A program made the position numbers and the translations under genes. Below, in pieces: positions 41,383 through 52,962 of a stretch of 64,000 bases of DNA. Location: NCBI RefSeq assembly GCF_039542905.1, contig NZ_BAABIS010000001.1, positions 6,510,001 through 6,574,000 of the forward strand, in the 5' to 3' direction. The notes under the pieces are model-generated. The model was not told where the DNA came from, searched no databases, and saw only the letters and a list, made by a program, of their open reading frames with translations. Positions within the stretch are counted from its first letter, which is position 1; every line of letters starts with the position of its first letter. This DNA comes from Kitasatospora terrestris. GTDB taxonomy: Bacteria > Actinomycetota > Actinomycetes > Streptomycetales > Streptomycetaceae.

Positions 41383-41417
41383 GTCTCCCCCGAAGGACGC
41401 GCGCGGTCTGCGGTGTG

Positions 41418-41435
41418 ATTGAACCCACATTGAAC
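41418..41435. promoter_or_regulatory. SARP-type direct repeat pair near the regulator start
   Basis: ATTGAAC at 41418-41424 and again at 41429-41435, exactly 11 bp apart, 36 nt upstream of the SARP ATG. Repeats one helical turn apart are the known recognition form of SARPs; here they suggest autoregulation. Confidence 0.65.
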
Positions 41436-41470
41436 AAGTCCTGTCAATGAGCGACGCATACGGTGCATTC

Positions 41471-41514
41471 CTTGAACGGAACTTGCACACGGCTTCCATC
41501 CGGCTTGAACGTGC
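41471..41514. promoter_or_regulatory. Four phased 11-bp SARP-type direct repeats before the NRPS/PKS operon
   Basis: CTTGAAC (41471), CTTGCAC (41482), CTTCCAT (41493) and CTTGAAC (41504) start every 11 bp. The last is followed after 10 bp by CAGGCT, a possible -10 box (41521-41526), about 60 nt upstream of the first gene of the operon. This matches the usual SARP promoter layout of heptamer repeats just upstream of the -10. Confidence 0.7.
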
Positions 41515-41584
41515 GTCCGCCAGGCTGTCCGGCGTTGATCGCGTCAAAGATCGTCCGCCGCCTGCCGATTGGTGATGATCCCCG

Positions 41585-42448
41585 TTGCTTGATCTGGAAG
41601 AGATAACCGCGAGATTCCAGGCGATCGCCGACTACGCCCGCCACGGAAAGGTCAACCACCGCTGGTTGGCCGCTCTGCCCGGCCAGCTGGAAGCACTGTC
41701 CCGGGCCTGGGAGTTGGAGATCGGAACCGACGTCGAGACCGACTTCACCTCGGGGGTCTCCTCCGTGGTGATCGCCTGCACCGGGCCGCTCGGCGCGTCG
41801 AGCCTCAAGCTCGCCGCCGACTCCTACGCGCTGGCCGAAGAGGTGTCGATGCTCCGTCAGTTCGCCCCCAGTGGAAGGGTTCCCGAGGTGCGGAACACCG
41901 CCCGCGGCGCCGTCCTGCTGGAGGCCGTCACCCCGGGCACCCCGGTGGAGAAGCTGCCCGAGCAGCCCGACCCGGTCGAGTACGCCCGCTTCCTCGACGA
42001 CCTGCACGCGGTCGGCGACCCGGAGGCGGCGCCGCGCCGGATCACCGACTGGCTGGAGCTGATGTACGGCTGGACCGAGCGCGGCGGCCTGGACGTCGCC
42101 GACTCCCGCCGGATCACCGCCGAACTGCTCGCCGACCCGGCCGACCGGGTCCTGCTCCACGGCGACCTGCACCTGGGCAACGTGCTCGCCTCCGACAGCC
42201 GCGGCCTGGTCGCCCGCAGCCCGATCGCCTGCGCCGGCGAGCGCTGCTTCGACGCCGCCGACTACGTCCTGGAGGGCTGGGACCGGGCCGCCATGCTCCG
42301 GCGCCGCGACGAACTCGCGAGCGAGGCGCGGCTGGACGTCGACCGGCTGGACGCCTGGTGCCGGGCGATGGCCCCGCTCGGCGCGTCCCGTTCGAACACC
42401 CCCGAGCGGATCTCCGAGCTGCTCGCGTTCGGGCGCGGTGAGTACTGA
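41585..42448 (+). CDS. Aminoglycoside/hydroxyurea-type phosphotransferase-like protein, probable pseudokinase
   Basis: A 287-residue protein kinase-like fold of the APH(6)/hydroxyurea kinase group. The Lys-bearing N-lobe (SSLKLAADSYALAEEV) and Brenner motif LLHGDLHLGNVL (about 192-203) are intact. The second metal-binding site, normally I-D-P-x-P-x-x-G-D, reads ARSPIACAGERCFDAADY: the Asp is Ser. Phosphotransfer may therefore be weak or lost. As the first gene of the SARP-driven operon it could be a resistance enzyme, a tailoring kinase or a non-catalytic relic. The start is TTG at 41585; no better in-frame start exists. It overlaps the MFS gene. Confidence 0.7.
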   Translation: MLDLEEITARFQAIADYARHGKVNHRWLAALPGQLEALSRAWELEIGTDVETDFTSGVSSVVIACTGPLGASSLKLAADSYALAEEVSMLRQFAPSGRVPEVRNTARGAVLLEAVTPGTPVEKLPEQPDPVEYARFLDDLHAVGDPEAAPRRITDWLELMYGWTERGGLDVADSRRITAELLADPADRVLLHGDLHLGNVLASDSRGLVARSPIACAGERCFDAADYVLEGWDRAAMLRRRDELASEARLDVDRLDAWCRAMAPLGASRSNTPERISELLAFGRGEY

Positions 42449-43724
42449 CGTGAGCGAGAACGACACGGTGCCCGCCGGCCGGATCGCCCGGCTGATCCCC
42501 GCCGACCCGCTGCGCCGCAGCCTGCTGGCGATCCGCTTCGCCGGGGCCGCCGGCAAGGGCGTGTTCATCAGCGGAAGCGTCGTCTACTTCACCCTGCACG
42601 TCGGACTGTCCGCCGCCCAGGTGGGCATCGGACTGTCCGCCGCGGGCTTCGCCGGCCTGGTCTCCTCGGTGCTGTTCGGCATGATCGCCGACCGGATGCA
42701 CAAGCGGACCCTGCTGTGCGCGCTGTTCGCGGCGGTCGCGGTCGGCTTCGGCCTGTACTCGCTGGTCTCCAACGCGCTGGAGTTCTACGTCCTGGTGGTG
42801 CTGATCGCCTTCCTGGACTACGGCACCGGGCCCACCGAGAGCGCCATGGTCGCCACCCTGGTCCCCGACGGGGAGCGGGTCCGGCTGAACGCCATGATGC
42901 GCTCGATGTTCAACATCGGCTTCAGCGCCGGCATCGGCATCGCCGCCGTCGCCGCGCTGAGCGAACGGCTGCTGGTGCTGATCCCGGTCGGCTCGGCGGT
43001 GCTGCTGGGTGCCGCGGCCGCGCTGGTCACCCGGCTGCCGGCCGGCGCGCCCGGCACCGCGGCCCGCCGCCCCCGCCCGTTCGGCGCGGTCCGCGACCTG
43101 CGGTACCTGAGCGTGATCGGGGTGTCCGCGCTGCTCGCCTCGCACATCAGCCTGCTGATGGTGGTGCTGCCGCTGTGGACGCTCAACCGGACCGGGGTGC
43201 GGCCCTTCCTGGTCCCGCTGCTGCTCGTGATCAACACCGTGTTCGTCATCCTCTTCCAGGTCCGGGCCAGCAAGGGCGCCGAGACGGTGGCCGGCGCCGC
43301 CGCCACCGGCCGCCGGGCGGGCCTGTGGATCGCGGCCGGCTGCCTCTCGGTGTCGCTGACCGCCGTCTGGCACCACACCGCGCTCGCGGTGGCCGCGATC
43401 GTCGCCGCCGTGCTGGCGCTCTCGGTCGCCGAGGTGATGCAGTCCGCCTCGGCCTGGGGCCTGGCCTTCGGCCTCGCCCCCAAGCACGCCGAGGGCGAGT
43501 ACCTGGGCGCCTTCGACCTGCACGTGGCCACCCAGAACGTGGCCGGCCCGGTGCTGCTCTCCGGGTTGGTCATCGCCCAGGGCTTCTGGGGCTGGGCGGC
43601 GGTCGCCGCGCTGATGGTCGCGGCCGCGCTGCTGATCGGCCCGGCCGCCCGGCGCAGCGCCGAGGCGATGGCGGCGCTCGCCGCCGAGCGGCAGACCCAG
43701 GTGGAGACGGAGGAACCGGTATGA
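42438..43724 (+). CDS. MFS transporter, 12-helix efflux type
   Basis: A 428-residue membrane transporter with about 12 helices. Motif A-like GMIADRMHKRTLL (about 75-87) sits after helix 2. ESAMVATLVPDGERVRLNAMMRSMFNIG in the middle is cut to its key part VPDGERVRLNAMMRSMFNIG, a loop typical of the antibiotic-exporting MFS of actinomycetes. It starts at GTG 42438 (overlapping the kinase-like gene) or GTG 42450. Its stop overlaps the NRPS ATG (ATGA). It probably exports the NRPS/PKS product. Confidence 0.86.
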   Translation: MSTDVSENDTVPAGRIARLIPADPLRRSLLAIRFAGAAGKGVFISGSVVYFTLHVGLSAAQVGIGLSAAGFAGLVSSVLFGMIADRMHKRTLLCALFAAVAVGFGLYSLVSNALEFYVLVVLIAFLDYGTGPTESAMVATLVPDGERVRLNAMMRSMFNIGFSAGIGIAAVAALSERLLVLIPVGSAVLLGAAAALVTRLPAGAPGTAARRPRPFGAVRDLRYLSVIGVSALLASHISLLMVVLPLWTLNRTGVRPFLVPLLLVINTVFVILFQVRASKGAETVAGAAATGRRAGLWIAAGCLSVSLTAVWHHTALAVAAIVAAVLALSVAEVMQSASAWGLAFGLAPKHAEGEYLGAFDLHVATQNVAGPVLLSGLVIAQGFWGWAAVAALMVAAALLIGPAARRSAEAMAALAAERQTQVETEEPV

Positions 43725-46700
43725 CCCGCACCGCCCGCGCCTCCTTCACCCAGGAACGGTTCTACTTCCTCAACGAGCTCCAACCCGGCAACCCCGCCTA
43801 CGTGGTGGCGTTCGCGCTGCGGATGGAGGGCCCGCTCGACCGGGCGGCGCTCGCCGCCGCCCTGCGCCGGGTGGCCGCCAAGCACGAGGTGCTGCACACC
43901 GGGTTCGCGGTGCTGGACGGCGAACTGGTCCAGCGGCTGGTCGACGACGGCGAGCCGGAGGTCACCCTGCACGACGGCGGCCCCGCCGACCGGGCCGGGC
44001 AGGACGCCCGGCTGCGCGAACTGGTGGCCGCCGAGGCCGCCCGCCCGTTCGACCTGGCCGCAGGCCGGGTGCTGCGCGCCCACCTGCTCTCCTGGGACGC
44101 CGAGCAGCACGCCCTGGTGGTGCTGGTGCACCACATCGCCTGCGACGGCTGGGCGGTCGGCCTGCTCCTCGACGACCTGGCCGAGGAGTACTCCACCGGT
44201 ACCGGCGGCCCGGCCGGCCCCAGCTACCTGGACTACGCCGAGGCACAGCGCGCGCTCTGGTCCAAGAACACCCGCCGGCTCGAACACTGGCGGCAACTTC
44301 TGACCGGCGCACCCCAGTTGACCCTGCACACCGACCACCCCCGGCCGGGCGTGCTGAGCTTCGCCGGCGCCGTGCTGCGCCGCCCGGTCGACCCGGAGCT
44401 GGTCGACCGGCTGACCGCCTGGGCCAAGGAGCGCGGCACCACCCTGTTCGGCGTCGCGCTCGCCGCGTACGCCAAGGTGCTGGGCGGGTACGCCCGGCAG
44501 CAGGAGGTGGTGATCGGCGTCCCGGTCGCCAACCGGCTGGACGAGGCGGAGGAGCGGCTGGTCGGCTGCCTGGTCAACACCCTGCCGATCCGGGTCGACC
44601 TGACCGGCGACCCGGACTTCGCCGAGCTGACCACCCGCACCTGGCGCACCGCGCTGACCGCGCTCGGCCACCAGGACGTGCCGTTCGAGCAGATCGTCCA
44701 GGCCGTCGGCGAGGAGCGGCAGCTGAGCCACGCCCCGCTGTTCCAGACCATGCTGACGGTGCAGAACTTCACCTTCACCGTGCCGGAGTTCGCCGGGCTG
44801 CGCACCACCGAGGTGGACGTGGAGATCGAGGCGGCCAAGTTCGACCTCGCGCTGACCCTCGACGTGTCCACCAGGGCGCCGTTCCTGCGCGCCGAGTTCT
44901 CCACCGAGCTGTTCGAACCGGACACCGCCGAACGGCTGCTGGAGCAGTACCACACCCTGCTCGCCTCGGTGGTGGGCGACGGCGAGCCCGGCCCGGTCTC
45001 GGCCCGGGAGCACCACCTGCTCACCGCCGGGTGGAACCCGCCGGTGCGGCACCGGCCGGCCGAACACCCCTCCGTGCTGGGCGCGTTCCGCGACCACGCG
45101 GCCCGCACCCCGGACGCGGTCGCACTGGTCCACCGCGGCGAACAGGTGGCGTACGGCGAGCTGGACCGCTGGTCCGACCGGATCGCCGCCGGACTGGCAG
45201 CCGCCGGCCTCGCCCGGGGCGAGCGGGTCGGCCTGCTGCTCGGCCGCTCGCCGGCGGTGGTCGCCGCGATCCTCGGCGTCTGGAAGGCCGGCGGGGTGTA
45301 CGTCCCGCTCGACCCCGAGTACCCGCGGCAGCGCCTGGAGCTGATCCTGGACAGCGCCCGGCCGGCCACCCTGCTGGTCGAGGCCGACACCCTCGACCTG
45401 GCCCGCAAACTGCCCGGCGACCTCGCCCTGCTGGACGCCCGCACCCTGGACGGCCCGGCACCCGCCCCCGCGGCGCTGCCCGACCCGGACGACCTCGCGT
45501 ACCTCATCTACACCTCCGGCTCCACCGGCGTGCCCAAGGGCGTGATGGTCCGTCACCGCGGCCTGAACGCGCTCTGCGACCCCACCCCGGCCGGCCTGGA
45601 GACCGGCCCCGGCGACCGGTGGCTGGGCGCCCACTCCTTCTCCTTCGACGTCTCGGTCTGGGAGATGTGGGGCGCGCTGTCGTCCGGCGCCCGGCTGGTC
45701 GTCGCCGACCAGGCCGACCTGGTCGACCCGGCGCGGCTGGCCCGGCTGGCGCACACCGAACGGATCACGGTGCTCAGCCTCACCCCCGGCGCCCTCTACC
45801 GCCTGCTCCCGCCCTTCTTCGACACGCTCGGACCGGGCAAGTCCCCGGTGCGGTACGTGGTGCTGGCGGGCGAGGCGCTGAGCTGGTCCCGGCTGGCCTC
45901 GCTGGTCGACCCGGAGCGGATGCCCGCGGTCTTCGTCAACATGTACGGGATCACCGAGGGCACCATCCACGTCACCGTCGCCCAGGCCCAGGCCGCCGAC
46001 CTCGGCGAGGTGCGGGACGGCGACATCGGCGTGCCGCTGCCCTCCGCCCGCTGCTACGTCCTGGACGAGCGGCAGCGCCCCAGCGGCATCAACGTGCCCG
46101 GCGAGCTGTACGTCGGCGGTGACCTGGTCGCCGCCGGGTACGTCGGCATGCCCGAGCTCACCGCGGCCCGCTTCGGCGCCGACCCGTACGCCCCGGGCAC
46201 CCTCTACCGGACCGGCGACCTCGCCAAGTGGGCGCCGGACGGGCGTCTGGTCTACCTCGGCCGGGAGGACGCCCAGGTCAAGGTGCGCGGATACCGGGTG
46301 GAACTCGCCGACGTGGAGGCCGCGTTCCTGCGCCAGGCGGGTGTGCGCTCCTGCGTGGCCGCGGCCGAGGACGACGAACTGGTCGCCTTCGTGGTCGCGG
46401 ACCCCGCCGCCGGCGGCGAACGCGAACTGCGCGCCCTGGTCCGCGACGAGCTGCCCGGCTACATGGTGCCGTCCCGGATCGTGCCGGTGGAGCGGATCCC
46501 GCTGAACGCCAACGGCAAGGTCGACACCCGCCGGCTGCTCGCCGAGGCCGGGCGGGCCTCCGCCCCGGCCGCCGCCCCCACCCCGGCGCGCCCGGCCGAC
46601 GACACCCTGACCGAGCGGATCCGGGCGATCTGGGCCGAGGTGCTGCGCCGCCCCGACCTGGAGCCCGGCGACAACTTCTTCGACGTGGGCGGCCACAGCT

Positions 46701-46915
46701 TCGCCCTGATCACCGTGCAGCAGCGGATGGCCGAGGTCGGCCTGGAGATCTCGGTCACCGACCTCTTCCGCTTCGGCACGGCGGCGGCCTGCGCCGCCCA
46801 CTTCCGGCCGGCGCCGACCGCGCCCGCCACCGACCAACGGCTCGCAGAACGCCGGCAGGGCCGCGAACAGCTCGCCCGCCGGCGGCGACTGAGCAGAGGG
46901 GACGAGCATGCCTGA
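43721..46915 (+). CDS. Non-ribosomal peptide synthetase, C-A-PCP
   Basis: A 1064-residue single-module NRPS. The C domain (about 1-430) has an intact HHIACDG at 137-143. The A domain (about 455-950) has A3 LIYTSGSTGVPKGVMV, A4 FDVSVWEMW, A5 NMYGITE, A7 YRTGDLAKW and A10 NANGKVD. The PCP (about 965-1035) has FFDVGGHSFALITV. By my own alignment to GrsA the specificity residues read D-V-W-S-V-A-M-I-H-K, nearest to the Thr code (DFWNVGMVHK), so Thr, Ser or a related residue is likely; low certainty. With a C domain at its N-terminus it can accept an acyl starter. It is coupled to the MFS gene and overlaps the next gene by 8 nt. Confidence 0.93.
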   Translation: MTRTARASFTQERFYFLNELQPGNPAYVVAFALRMEGPLDRAALAAALRRVAAKHEVLHTGFAVLDGELVQRLVDDGEPEVTLHDGGPADRAGQDARLRELVAAEAARPFDLAAGRVLRAHLLSWDAEQHALVVLVHHIACDGWAVGLLLDDLAEEYSTGTGGPAGPSYLDYAEAQRALWSKNTRRLEHWRQLLTGAPQLTLHTDHPRPGVLSFAGAVLRRPVDPELVDRLTAWAKERGTTLFGVALAAYAKVLGGYARQQEVVIGVPVANRLDEAEERLVGCLVNTLPIRVDLTGDPDFAELTTRTWRTALTALGHQDVPFEQIVQAVGEERQLSHAPLFQTMLTVQNFTFTVPEFAGLRTTEVDVEIEAAKFDLALTLDVSTRAPFLRAEFSTELFEPDTAERLLEQYHTLLASVVGDGEPGPVSAREHHLLTAGWNPPVRHRPAEHPSVLGAFRDHAARTPDAVALVHRGEQVAYGELDRWSDRIAAGLAAAGLARGERVGLLLGRSPAVVAAILGVWKAGGVYVPLDPEYPRQRLELILDSARPATLLVEADTLDLARKLPGDLALLDARTLDGPAPAPAALPDPDDLAYLIYTSGSTGVPKGVMVRHRGLNALCDPTPAGLETGPGDRWLGAHSFSFDVSVWEMWGALSSGARLVVADQADLVDPARLARLAHTERITVLSLTPGALYRLLPPFFDTLGPGKSPVRYVVLAGEALSWSRLASLVDPERMPAVFVNMYGITEGTIHVTVAQAQAADLGEVRDGDIGVPLPSARCYVLDERQRPSGINVPGELYVGGDLVAAGYVGMPELTAARFGADPYAPGTLYRTGDLAKWAPDGRLVYLGREDAQVKVRGYRVELADVEAAFLRQAGVRSCVAAAEDDELVAFVVADPAAGGERELRALVRDELPGYMVPSRIVPVERIPLNANGKVDTRRLLAEAGRASAPAAAPTPARPADDTLTERIRAIWAEVLRRPDLEPGDNFFDVGGHSFALITVQQRMAEVGLEISVTDLFRFGTAAACAAHFRPAPTAPATDQRLAERRQGREQLARRRRLSRGDEHA

Positions 46916-49202
46916 CGACCTGGGACAGGACCGGATCGCCATCATCGGGATGGGGATCCGGCTGCCCGGAGCCGGACGGGACCTGGACCGCTTCTGGCAC
47001 AACATCGAGAACGGCGTCGAGGCGATGAGCTTCTTCGACCGCGAGCAGCTGCGCAGCTGGGGCTACCCCGACGAGGTGATCGACCACCCCGACTTCGTCC
47101 CGGCCCGCTCGGTGCTCGACGACTACGACCGCTTCGACGGCCGGCTGTTCGGCTACTCGCCGCAGGACAGCGTCCTGATGGACCCGCAGCAGCGGGTCCT
47201 GCTCGAGTGCGCCTGGAGCGCCCTGGAGCACGCCGGCTACCCGCCGATCGCCCCGGACGGCAACCGGATCGCCGTGCACGTCGGCACCGGCCTCAACGTC
47301 TACCTGCTGGACGTCCTGTGGCCCAACGCCCGCGCGGTGAAGTCCGCCGGCGGCCTGCAGATCCTGATCTCCAGCGACAAGGACTTCGCCGCCACCCGGA
47401 TCGCGTACAAGCTCAACCTCCAGGGCACCGCGTTCACCGTGCAGACCGCCTGCTCCACCTCGCTGGTCGCCGTCCACCTGGCGGTGCAGAGCCTGCTCAC
47501 CTACGAGGCCGACGTCGCGCTGGCCGGGGCCGCCTCGGTGGCACCGCCCACCCGGCGCGGCCACTTCCACGAACCCGGCGGGATCTTCTCCCCGGACGGG
47601 CGCTGCCGCACCTTCGACAGCCAGGCCCAGGGCACCGTGGACGCCGACGGCGGCGCCATCCTGGTGCTCAAGCGGCTGGAGGACGCGATCCGGGACAACG
47701 ACACCGTGCACGCGGTGATCGCCGGCACCGCCGCCGTCAACGACGGCGCCCGCAAGGCGGGCTTCACCGCACCGGGCCCGGAGGGCCAGGCGACCGCGAT
47801 CCGCTCAGCCCTCGCGGTCGCCGGCGTCGAGCCGGACGGCATCGGCCTGGTCGAGGCGCACGGCACCGGCACCATCCTCGGCGACCCGATCGAGGTCTCC
47901 GCACTGCGGACCGTCTTCGACACCGACCGCCCCGACCGTCAGCCGGTCGCCCTCGGCGCGCTCAAGTCGATCATGGGCCACCTGGACACCGCGGCCGGCG
48001 TGGTCGGCGTGGTCAAGACCGTCCTCGCCCTGAAGAACCGCACCATCCCGCCGGTCGCCCGGTTCACCGAGGCCAACCCCGCGCTGGAGCTCGACAAGTC
48101 GGTGCTGTACGTCCCCACCGAGGCGCACGAATGGCCCGCCATCGACGGGATCCGCCGGGCCGGCGTCAGCTCCTTCGGCATCGGCGGCACCAACACCCAC
48201 GTCGTCCTGGAGGAGGCCCCGGCCGTCCACCGCACCGGGCGCCGCCGCCGCGAGGGCAGCGAACTGCTGCTGGTCTCCGCCAAGACCGAGGACACCGCCA
48301 CCGCGAGCCTCGCCCGGATCAACGAGCACCTCGCCGACCTGCCCGCCGCCGACCTCCCCGACCTCGGGTACACCCTGCGCGCCGGCCGGGTCGAGTTCCC
48401 CTGGCGCGGCTGCCTGATCCGTACCCCCGACGAGGAGCTCAAGCCGCTGCGCCCGGTCCGCCGGGCCGCCGCCAAGAACGCCGAACGGGGCGTCGGCTAC
48501 TTCCTCACCGCCGGCGGCCGCCTCCCGGGCAGCCCGCACACCTACAACCTCGACCCGCACTTCCGGCGGATCGTCGACCGGGGCTACGCCGAACTGCGCA
48601 CCCTGGACGCCGAACCCGACCTGGAGACCCGGGAGCTGGCCGGCCGCTTCGCGCTCGCCCAGGCCTGGATCGACGCGCTCCGCCGCCGCGGCGTCCGCCC
48701 GTCCGCCCTGACCGGCTTGGGCGTCGGCGCCCTCGCCGCGGCAAGCGCCGCCGGTGTCCTGGACTTCACCGACGCCATCGGCCTCACCCTCGGCCGGAGC
48801 GCCGACGGCCTGCGCTGCGCCGAGCCGACCGTCCCGCTGTACGCCCCGGACGGCACCCCGATCGGTGCCGACCAGGCCGCCGACCCGCACTACTGGGCGA
48901 CGCGGCTGCACGAGGAGCACGACCGGACCTTCGCCCCGCCCGCCACCGGACCCGACCCGGCCGCCTGGCTGGAGATCGGCACCCAGGTGCTGCCGCACGT
49001 CGACGTCGAACTCCCGCCGCTGTCCAACGGCTACGACCGGATGCTCGCCTCCGTCGGCCTGCTCTGGGAGATGGGCATCGGCGGCCCCTGGGACCCCGAG
49101 CTCGACGAGGGCCTGCGCCGCGTCCCGGCCCCCGGCTACCCCTTCGCCCCCACCCGCCACTACCTCGACATCCCCCCCACCGCCAAGGAGAGGCACCTGT
49201 GA
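46908..49202 (+). CDS. Polyketide ketosynthase with eroded, Ser-less acyltransferase remnant (KS-AT0)
   Basis: A 764-residue PKS protein. The KS (about 9-435) is intact: Cys in TACSTSLVA, His in EAHGTGT and KSIMGHLDTAAG. The following region (about 440-745) mimics an AT but is about 100 residues short. The FPGQG motif reads YFLTAGGRLPG, the nucleophile motif GHSxG reads GLGVG (about 603-607), the small subdomain with the FHS motif is absent, and only the end (WLEIGTQVLPH, PGYPFAPTRHYLD) is recognisable. It cannot load malonyl-CoA, so its extender unit must come from an AT in trans, perhaps that of the later KS-AT-ACP protein. It has no ACP of its own; the next gene supplies one. Confidence 0.88.
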   Translation: MPDDLGQDRIAIIGMGIRLPGAGRDLDRFWHNIENGVEAMSFFDREQLRSWGYPDEVIDHPDFVPARSVLDDYDRFDGRLFGYSPQDSVLMDPQQRVLLECAWSALEHAGYPPIAPDGNRIAVHVGTGLNVYLLDVLWPNARAVKSAGGLQILISSDKDFAATRIAYKLNLQGTAFTVQTACSTSLVAVHLAVQSLLTYEADVALAGAASVAPPTRRGHFHEPGGIFSPDGRCRTFDSQAQGTVDADGGAILVLKRLEDAIRDNDTVHAVIAGTAAVNDGARKAGFTAPGPEGQATAIRSALAVAGVEPDGIGLVEAHGTGTILGDPIEVSALRTVFDTDRPDRQPVALGALKSIMGHLDTAAGVVGVVKTVLALKNRTIPPVARFTEANPALELDKSVLYVPTEAHEWPAIDGIRRAGVSSFGIGGTNTHVVLEEAPAVHRTGRRRREGSELLLVSAKTEDTATASLARINEHLADLPAADLPDLGYTLRAGRVEFPWRGCLIRTPDEELKPLRPVRRAAAKNAERGVGYFLTAGGRLPGSPHTYNLDPHFRRIVDRGYAELRTLDAEPDLETRELAGRFALAQAWIDALRRRGVRPSALTGLGVGALAAASAAGVLDFTDAIGLTLGRSADGLRCAEPTVPLYAPDGTPIGADQAADPHYWATRLHEEHDRTFAPPATGPDPAAWLEIGTQVLPHVDVELPPLSNGYDRMLASVGLLWEMGIGGPWDPELDEGLRRVPAPGYPFAPTRHYLDIPPTAKERHL

Positions 49203-49467
49203 TGAGCGAGCACCTTGACCCGGCACGGGCGGCCGAGCTCGAGCAGATCTGGATGGAGGTCCTCGGCGTCGACGCCGTCGACCCGGACGACGACTTCTTC
49301 GACCTCGGCGGCCACTCGCTCAGCGCCCTGAGACTGTCCACCCTGATCCGCCAGGAACTCGGCCTCGCCGTCGAACTCGCCCACGTCCTGGAGAACCCGC
49401 GCTTCGGCGACCTGCTGGCCGTCGCCGCGCAGGCCGCGCCGGAGCGGGTCGCCGAGGGCGGCCGGGC

Positions 49468-49471
<4 letters not shown>
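49202..49471 (+). CDS. Free-standing carrier protein between PKS and NRPS genes
   Basis: An 89-residue carrier protein with the motif DFFDLGGHSLSALRLSTLI (Ser about 38). The GGHSL form is more common in PCPs than in PKS ACPs. The ATG at 49202 overlaps the KS-AT0 stop by 1 nt, and the gene's stop overlaps the next NRPS by 4 nt. The next protein begins with another carrier domain, so this one and that one act in tandem after the KS-AT0. Confidence 0.88.
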
Positions 49472-52958
<3,487 letters not shown>

Positions 52959-52962
<4 letters not shown>

